The position numbers were made by a program, and so were the translations under genes. Under the pieces are notes generated by a model. That model was given only the letters and a program-made list of their open reading frames with translations. It did not search any database and had not been told where the DNA came from. A stretch of 6,910 nt of DNA from an uncultured Clostridia bacterium (GTDB lineage Bacteria > Bacillota > Clostridia > Christensenellales > Borkfalkiaceae): the NCBI GenBank assembly GCA_937888935.1, contig CALARO010000396.1, forward strand, positions 1-6,910, written 5' to 3'. The number at the start of each line of letters is the position of its first letter. The first letter of the stretch is position 1. Shown one piece after another: positions 1-4,134 of this stretch.

Positions 1-78
1 CCAACATTTGACTTTGAGCCACTATATTCTATAAACGATAAACTGTTTCATTGATTCCGCGCCGTTCCGCGCAAAACG

Positions 79-984
79 TTACAACACTTTCGATAAAAAT
101 TCTTTCAGCCGCTCGTCTTTGGGGGCGGAAAAAATCTCTTCGGGCGTGCCTTCTTCTTTAATCACGCCGCCGTCCATAAAAAGCACTTTCGAAGCCGCTT
201 CCCGCGCAAACCCCATCTCGTGCGTTACAACCACCATCGTCATGCCGTTCGCCGCTACGTCGCGGATTACTTTTAAAACTTCGCCCACCATTTCGGGGTC
301 GAGTGCGGAAGTCGGTTCGTCGAAAAGCATAATATCCGGTTGCATGGCAAGCGCGCGCACAATCGCAATCCGCTGTTTCTGCCCGCCAGAAAGCGTGTTC
401 GGGTACACGAACGCCTTGTCTTCCAGACCCACGCTTTTTAATAATTCCATGGCTTGCATTTCGGCTTGCTCTTTCGGCGTTTTTTTCAATTTCATCGGCG
501 CAAGCACGATATTCTGCATGATCGTAAGGTGCGGAAACAAATTAAATTGCTGAAACACCATGCCGATTTTCTGCCTGTGCGCATTCAACTGTTTTTCAAG
601 ATATTTGTTAATTTGCTTTTCTTCCGCTTTGATTTCTTCGTACTCTTTTTTTGCCGCTTCCCATTCGGAAATCACCGCGGCGGAAGGGAATTCGCCTTGC
701 TTTTTTGCCGCGGAAATCGCCTGTTTCGCATTTTCCAGCCGTTCGTAAGCATACCCTTGCTCGTTTTTGAAAACATATTCGCCTTCCAGCAAAATTGCGC
801 CGGCGGTGGGGCGTTCCAACAAATTCAGACACCGCAAAAACGTGCTTTTGCCGCACCCGGAAGGGCCGATCACGGCGATCACGTCGCCTTTTTTCACCTG
901 CAACGAAACGCCTTTCAGAACTTCGAGCTTTCCGAAGTTTTTCTTCAACGCCTTGGTTTCGAGAATAATATTTTCAGCGTTCAT
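79..984 (-). CDS. Polar amino acid ABC transporter, ATP-binding subunit with helical insert
   Basis: This is the cytoplasmic ATPase that powers amino acid import, of the GlnQ/HisP type. The 301-residue protein shows Walker A GPSGCGKST (40-48), the Q-loop VFQQFN (Q145), the signature LSGGQKQR (198-205), Walker B LFDEP (220-224), the D-loop SALD (226-229) and the H-loop TH (H255). GMVFQQFNLFPHLT around the Q-loop is typical of polar amino acid importers. GlnQ-type ATPases are usually near 240-250 residues; the excess lies in about residues 74-130, a Lys/Glu/Ala-rich, probably helical stretch between the Walker A subdomain and the Q-loop. I chose the ATG at 982-984 because GGAGG (995-999) lies 10 bases upstream of it; an in-frame TTG at 993 is only one base from that site. 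The gene overlaps the permease gene by 11 bases, suggesting translational coupling. It is the last gene of the operon. The family is certain; the substrate is not known. Confidence 0.95.
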   Translation of the reverse strand: MNAENIILETKALKKNFGKLEVLKGVSLQVKKGDVIAVIGPSGCGKSTFLRCLNLLERPTAGAILLEGEYVFKNEQGYAYERLENAKQAISAAKKQGEFPSAAVISEWEAAKKEYEEIKAEEKQINKYLEKQLNAHRQKIGMVFQQFNLFPHLTIMQNIVLAPMKLKKTPKEQAEMQAMELLKSVGLEDKAFVYPNTLSGGQKQRIAIVRALAMQPDIMLFDEPTSALDPEMVGEVLKVIRDVAANGMTMVVVTHEMGFAREAASKVLFMDGGVIKEEGTPEEIFSAPKDERLKEFLSKVL

Positions 985-1666
985 TTTTCGCAAACCTCCG
1001 TTCGAGCAGTCTTATCAGCGCGGTGATGCCGATCACAAGCACAAGATACACGATCGCAAGCATAATATACGGCACAAAAAATTCATACGTGCTTTCGGCG
1101 ATCACGCGGAAAGATTTCGTAATATCCGTTACGGCAATAAAACTTACCACCGACGTTTCCTTGATCAGCGAAATAAATTCGTTGCCGATATTCGGCAGAA
1201 TGTTTTTCACCGCCTGCGGCAGAATGATTTTCATCATCGTTGCGCCGAAGCTAAGCCCCAGCGATCTGCCTGCTTCCATCTGCCCCTTGTCCACGGAATT
1301 GATGCCCGCGCGCAGCGTTTCCGTCATGTACGCGCCGCTGTTCAGGCCGAAAATCACCGCGGCTTCCGATACGTCGCCGATGTTGATGCCGAGCAGCGGA
1401 AACAGCGCGAAATGCAGAAGCAGCAGCTGCACCACCATGGGCGTACCGCGAAATACGGTGACGTACACGTTGCCGAACCCTTTCAGGAATTTCATTAAAG
1501 CGTTGTTTTTCGGAATGATTTTCACGGTGGCTACGATACAGCCGATCACAAGCCCTAAAACGAGACCGAACACGGCAATGAATGCCGTGTTTTTCAGTCC
1601 CGTTAAAAAGTTTTCGTATCCGCCGAGCGTGGCGAATTGTCGCCAGAAGATTTTAAAATTTTTCAT
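974..1666 (-). CDS. Polar amino acid ABC transporter, permease subunit (HisM/GlnP type)
   Basis: This is the membrane channel subunit of the importer, 230 residues, a normal length for the HisMQ family. It begins with the usual short amphipathic stretch and GL.NT (23-27). Hydrophobic segments follow at about 28-48, 78-97, 100-118 and 198-220, with a less clear one near 165-182. The family motif RGTP is at 73-76. The ATPase-coupling EAA loop is at about 131-150 (EAGRSLGL, then KIILPQA), and KETSVVSFIAVTDIT at 169-183 is the conserved segment after it. With only one permease gene present, a homodimer is expected. The start is the ATG at 1664-1666, where family similarity begins. A weak AAGGA lies 15 bases upstream, a long spacing. 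An in-frame TTG at 1715-1717 would add 17 residues (HKKLEGHPPP and so on) unlike the family. The gene lies 60 bases after the binding-protein gene and overlaps the ATPase gene by 11 bases. Confidence 0.94.
   Translation of the reverse strand: MKNFKIFWRQFATLGGYENFLTGLKNTAFIAVFGLVLGLVIGCIVATVKIIPKNNALMKFLKGFGNVYVTVFRGTPMVVQLLLLHFALFPLLGINIGDVSEAAVIFGLNSGAYMTETLRAGINSVDKGQMEAGRSLGLSFGATMMKIILPQAVKNILPNIGNEFISLIKETSVVSFIAVTDITKSFRVIAESTYEFFVPYIMLAIVYLVLVIGITALIRLLERRFAKNER
995..999 (-). promoter_or_regulatory. Ribosome binding site of the ATPase gene
   Basis: GGAGG on the minus strand lies inside the 3' end of the permease gene, 10 bases before the ATG at 984. It decides the start in favour of that ATG over the TTG at 991-993. 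Confidence 0.75.
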
Positions 1667-1690
1667 AATCGGTGGGGGATGTCCTTCAAG

Positions 1691-1725
1691 TTTTTTATGC
1701 AATCGAAGTAATTGCAAGCAAAAAA
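1691..1725 (-). other. Intercistronic stem-loop between binding-protein and permease genes
   Basis: A perfect 6-bp stem TGCAAT/ATTGCA (1698-1703 with 1711-1716) closes a 7-base loop. After a short internal loop, TTTTTT (1691-1696) can pair with AAAAAA (1720-1725). On the transcribed strand the hairpin is followed by A residues rather than a U tract, so it is not a classical terminator. A role in stabilising or processing the binding-protein part of the transcript, as is known for other ABC importer operons, is an inference. Confidence 0.35.
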
Positions 1726-1726
1726 T

Positions 1727-2617
1727 TTATTGTTCGTTCATTGATTTTACAATCATTTTCGCGGGTTGCTCGTCTAAAATCACGGCGTCGATTTTGCCGT
1801 TCTGCAAATCTTTTAATGCGAGCGCGGCGTTTTCATAGGGCTTAGCCGTTACGGGGAAGCCGGGATATCCGAAATCTTCGTTGCCGCTCGTATACATAAA
1901 GCCCGTCGTTGCCTGCTGCGAACCGATTTTATAGTCTTTGTTTTTGCCGTTTAAAATCGTTTCCACGTCTGCGGCGGAGTTGCACTCGTCATACGTGGTA
2001 TCGCTTTCTTTCACCACGATCACCTGCGCCGATTCATAATAACTGTCTGCAAAATCCACGGTTTTTTTGCGTTCGTCGTTCACCGTCAAGCCGGCCATGC
2101 CGATGTCGGCTTTCGTAGTCGGCTGCACGTCGCTTTCGCCGTCGCTTACGGCTGCGCCCGCCACGGAAGGGATAATCGCGTTGAAATCCATATCGTATAC
2201 AAACAGCGTTTTTTGCTGCGCTTCGGCGATTTTATAGGCAAGCTCTATATCAATGCCCTTAAACGCGTTTCCTTCCACCGATTCAAACGGGGGGAACGTT
2301 GCGTTCGTCGCCACCACGAAATCACCGTCTGCCGGCGTTGCGGTTTTGTTCTGATAGGTAAACGTTGCCGAGCCGTCGAAATAAGAATTGATCAGCGCGT
2401 CCAGCGAGCCGTCCGCTTTCATCGAAGTAAGCAGCGCGTTTACGTCCGATTTCAGCTGCGCGTTCGATTTGTTCACGGCGAAAGCGTATTCTTCCGAAGT
2501 CAGCTGAATTTCCTTTACTTTGAGTTTGGTATCGTCTTTTCCGCAGGAAGCGAAAGCGGCGGCGGAAGCTACGGCGGTGGCTGCAAGCGCGATAGAAGCA
2601 AGTTTTTTGAATTTCAT
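1727..2617 (-). CDS. Amino acid ABC transporter substrate-binding lipoprotein, apparently circularly permuted
   Basis: This extracellular lipoprotein (296 residues) captures an amino acid for the permease. A signal peptide (MKFKK, then an Ala-rich core) ends at FASC, with Cys25 the probable lipidation site. Residues 99-296 are a recognisable family 3 solute-binding domain: VVATNATFPPFES (101-113), a GIDIEL strand (121-126), DIGMAGLTVNDER with R183 at the position that normally binds the ligand carboxylate, SQQATTG (233-239), and DAVILDEQPA with D282 at the usual amino-group contact. The domain stops at residue 296, without the closing segment that normally follows. A segment just like that closing element (LTSEEYAFAV, then LKSDVNALLTSMKADGSLDALINSYF) lies at residues 39-80 instead. 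A short acidic extra loop is at 155-168. AAGGAG (2627-2632) is 9 bases before the ATG. It is the first gene of the operon, directly behind a strong promoter. Amino acid specificity cannot be told. Confidence 0.93.
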   Translation of the reverse strand: MKFKKLASIALAATAVASAAAFASCGKDDTKLKVKEIQLTSEEYAFAVNKSNAQLKSDVNALLTSMKADGSLDALINSYFDGSATFTYQNKTATPADGDFVVATNATFPPFESVEGNAFKGIDIELAYKIAEAQQKTLFVYDMDFNAIIPSVAGAAVSDGESDVQPTTKADIGMAGLTVNDERKKTVDFADSYYESAQVIVVKESDTTYDECNSAADVETILNGKNKDYKIGSQQATTGFMYTSGNEDFGYPGFPVTAKPYENAALALKDLQNGKIDAVILDEQPAKMIVKSMNEQ

Positions 2618-2664
2618 TTTTGTTTTCTCCTTCGAGTGTTCTCTCGTTTGATTTTGATGAGCTT

Positions 2665-2693
2665 ATTCTACACCTTTTCGTCCGCTTTGTCAA
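2665..2693 (-). promoter_or_regulatory. Promoter of the amino acid ABC transporter operon
   Basis: On the minus strand the -35 box TTGACA (2688-2693) and the -10 box TAGAAT (2665-2670) are separated by exactly 17 bases. The start of transcription would fall near 2658, giving a leader of about 40 bases before the ATG. That is too short for a T-box or riboswitch, and none is seen. The stretch directly upstream of the -35 box is an A/T tract resembling an UP element. Confidence 0.8.
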
Positions 2694-2837
2694 ACGTTTT
2701 TATGCATATTTTTAAAATTATTTTTAATTTTTTGCATTTTTTACCGTATTTTATGAATAAAATTAAAATAATAATGCATAATTGTATAATATGCAGAATG
2801 AAAAAGGATAAAAAAGAGCGGCGCGCGAAAACGGCAT
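2694..2837. promoter_or_regulatory. AT-rich upstream region with repeated TGCATA words
   Basis: This is the remainder of the roughly 300-base non-coding gap between the ABC operon and the upstream lipoprotein gene. Bases 2701-2800 contain only 15 G or C. The stretch holds the perfect palindrome TATGCATA (2701-2708) and an inverted pair TGCATA, 9 bases, TATGCA (2775-2795), with TATGAATAAAATTA (2751-2764) between them. These words loosely resemble half-sites of ArgR/AhrC ARG boxes, which would suit an amino acid importer, but this is only a resemblance. A convincing gene is not present. Confidence 0.35.
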
Positions 2838-2875
2838 AAAAAATCCGCCCGGTTGCCGCAAAAGCAAGGGGCGGA
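2838..2875 (-). terminator. Rho-independent terminator of the lipoprotein gene
   Basis: A 7-bp perfect GC-rich stem TCCGCCC/GGGCGGA (2844-2850 with 2869-2875) continues, after a small internal loop, into TTGC/GCAA (2853-2856 with 2864-2867) around a 7-base loop. Read on the minus strand the hairpin is followed at once by six T residues (2843-2838). It lies about 50 bases after the stop codon of the lipoprotein gene and before the ABC operon promoter, so the two units are separate. Confidence 0.88.
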
Positions 2876-2922
2876 AAAAGAAACGCAAATATTCGGCGAA
2901 AAAACTTAATTTTCCGGAAAAA

Positions 2923-3915
2923 TCATTTCAGAAAATTCACCGAAGAAAGATTGTACACAAGCGTGCCGAGATTGAAAGAAAGGGGCGTTTTCATTCTGAG
3001 AATCACGTTGCGGTATTCGTTGTTTCCCACGTCGGTGGTGGCGGCAACGAGAAATTCCTGCGTTGCGCCGGGGTTGGCGTCGTCGATTTTCACGGAATAC
3101 GTAGCGTAATCCAGAGTATGATCGGCGGCTGCTTCGTCCGCGCCTTCGATTTTAAAATTAAACGCGGTTTTTTCCGAGCCGGACTTGCTTACGGATACGT
3201 TCTGCATCTTTCCCGCGGCGGTGTTGTACACCGAAAACGTGGTGCTTTCGTTAATCGCGCGCAGCGCGGGTAAAAGCTCTTCGTTGTCGATCAGCGAATA
3301 TTTGCCGTCGTGTTCGAAATTGTTCGACTTTTCTTTCAGTGCTTTCCCTTCGTCGAACGCTTTTTTATCTTCGTAGTACGTGACTACGCAGCTGTTCGAA
3401 GAATAGTCGGTGGAAATGGTGTAGTAATATTCGCTGTAGCAGCCTTTAAGCGAGGCGGGCGAAGCGGAAGACGGCACGTGCGCGATCACGGTTTTGCTCG
3501 AAGACACGGGCGCAAGACCGTTTTTCGTGTTCTTGAATACGGCTTTCGATTTCACCACGTCGCCGTTTTCGCCGTCAAACGCGATGCTTTCCCCGCCGAA
3601 CGAATAGCTCACGTCGATGGTGAGCGAAGTTTCGTACACGTAATTTTTGTTTTCGTCGGCGTACAGCTCGGTGCGGAACTTGCCGTTCGAATAATTCACG
3701 GAAAAGGCGGTGTTCACGCCCGGCTCGAAAGACACGTCGTATTCCGCGGTTTCCTTGCCGCCGAGATTGGCTTCGTCGGTGCTTTCTGTCACCACTTTAA
3801 GCCAGCGCGCGGCGAATTGCGAAGGCTGCGAAGCGGAACAAGCCGCAAACAGCGAAACGGAAGCGATGCCAAGCGCGATAGCCGCGCGGGCGCGGGATTT
3901 TTTAAAATTGATCAT
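2923..3915 (-). CDS. Hypothetical secreted lipoprotein
   Basis: I do not recognise a family. The 330-residue protein starts with a basic N-region (KKSRAR), a hydrophobic core and SLFAAC, so Cys26 is the probable lipidation site and the protein should sit on the outer face of the membrane. The mature part is rich in Ser, Tyr, Asn and Thr with alternating polar and hydrophobic residues, which suggests mostly beta structure. It has no further hydrophobic membrane segment and no obvious enzyme motif. There are only two other cysteines, C159 and C176, flanking a Tyr/Ser-rich stretch; a disulfide is possible but unproven. Two stretches look alike in pattern, YSFGGESIAFDGENGD and the later YEDKKAFDEGKAL, but this is not a clear repeat. 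The start is the ATG at 3913-3915, with GGAGT (3921-3925) 5 bases upstream. The gene is monocistronic, with its own promoter and terminator, and divergent from the AddB-like gene. Confidence 0.85.
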   Translation of the reverse strand: MINFKKSRARAAIALGIASVSLFAACSASQPSQFAARWLKVVTESTDEANLGGKETAEYDVSFEPGVNTAFSVNYSNGKFRTELYADENKNYVYETSLTIDVSYSFGGESIAFDGENGDVVKSKAVFKNTKNGLAPVSSSKTVIAHVPSSASPASLKGCYSEYYYTISTDYSSNSCVVTYYEDKKAFDEGKALKEKSNNFEHDGKYSLIDNEELLPALRAINESTTFSVYNTAAGKMQNVSVSKSGSEKTAFNFKIEGADEAAADHTLDYATYSVKIDDANPGATQEFLVAATTDVGNNEYRNVILRMKTPLSFNLGTLVYNLSSVNFLK

Positions 3916-3974
3916 AAGTCACTCCGATACGGATACAGAAAATTAGTAAGCGCGAAAACCGCGTTTACCTATCT

Positions 3975-4003
3975 ATTATAGCACGTTTTTCGGCATTTGT
4001 AAA
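3975..4003 (-). promoter_or_regulatory. Promoter of the hypothetical lipoprotein gene
   Basis: On the minus strand TTTACA (3998-4003) and TATAAT (3975-3980) are 17 bases apart, and the -10 box is extended by TGC (TGCTATAAT). Transcription would start near 3968, giving a leader of about 50 bases to the ATG at 3915. Confidence 0.8.
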
Positions 4004-4032
4004 AATAAAAAGGGGATTTCTTTCAAAATATT

Positions 4033-4056
4033 GTGAAAAATTGCGGAAATTTTCAC
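4033..4056. promoter_or_regulatory. Inverted repeat between divergent promoters, possible operator
   Basis: GTGAAAAATT (4033-4042) and AAATTTTCAC (4047-4056) are inverted arms that match at 9 of 10 positions around a GCGG spacer. The repeat ends about 20 bases upstream of the -10 box of the AddB-like gene, covering the area where a -35 box would be expected, and lies about 30 bases behind the -35 box of the lipoprotein gene. The placement suits a repressor or activator site. No regulator is identified. Confidence 0.4.
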
Positions 4057-4074
4057 CGTTTTTCGCTTTCGATG

Positions 4075-4083
4075 TGCTATAAT
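4075..4083 (+). promoter_or_regulatory. Extended -10 promoter of the AddB-like gene
   Basis: TGCTATAAT is a perfect extended -10 box. I find no good -35 hexamer at 16-18 bases; TTTCAC (4051-4056) is 21 bases away. The promoter probably relies on the extended -10 element or on an activator. Transcription would start near 4090, about 45 bases before the ATG. Confidence 0.65.
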
Positions 4084-4115
4084 ATAGATATACGAAGCAA
4101 AACGCAAAGCGGCAC

Positions 4116-4122
4116 AAAGGAG
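4116..4122 (+). promoter_or_regulatory. Ribosome binding site of the AddB-like gene
   Basis: AAAGGAG lies 12 bases before the ATG at 4135, slightly far but the only good site here. It supports the 4135 start over the in-frame ATG at 4072, which overlaps the promoter. Confidence 0.7.
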
Positions 4123-4134
4123 AATTTTCAAAAA

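Noticed and set aside
1..78. Search for a terminator of the ABC operon after the ATPase stop codon
   Set aside because: TTCCGCGC is repeated (55-62 and 65-72) but as a direct, not inverted, repeat. No GC-rich hairpin with a T tract on the minus strand is seen, so the operon may continue or end beyond the window.
1664..1717. TTG start at 1717 for the permease, adding 17 residues
   Set aside because: The extension overlaps the intercistronic hairpin, is unlike the family N-terminus and has no good ribosome site.
454..1838. Long open frames on the plus strand opposite the ATPase, permease and binding-protein genes (454-1026, 767-1498, 1023-1838)
   Set aside because: Their translations are low-information antisense shadows (Phe/His/Arg-rich or Ser/Ile-rich) without ribosome sites, and the opposite strand carries clear family motifs.
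2213..2839. Plus-strand open frame of 208 codons over the start of the binding-protein gene and the AT-rich gap
   Set aside because: It is antisense to the signal peptide and promoter of a well-supported gene, and its Arg/Phe/Val-rich translation has no family features.
2798..2839. Mini-ORF MKKDKKERRAKTA on the plus strand with a TATAAT upstream (2785-2790)
   Set aside because: No ribosome binding site and no -35 box, it ends beside a terminator that points the other way, and Lys-rich short frames are expected in A-rich DNA.
2910..2921. Palindrome TTTTCCGGAAAA just after the lipoprotein stop codon
   Set aside because: It is perfect but has no loop and no T tract; the real terminator is the hairpin at 2838-2875.
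3310..3981. Plus-strand open frame of 223 codons opposite the lipoprotein gene
   Set aside because: It is Arg/His/Val-rich, has no ribosome site, and runs through the lipoprotein promoter. The minus-strand gene has signal peptide, promoter and terminator.
4072..4134. In-frame ATG at 4072 upstream of the AddB-like gene
   Set aside because: It lies within the extended -10 promoter, so it would not be on the transcript, and the extension shows no Walker A motif.
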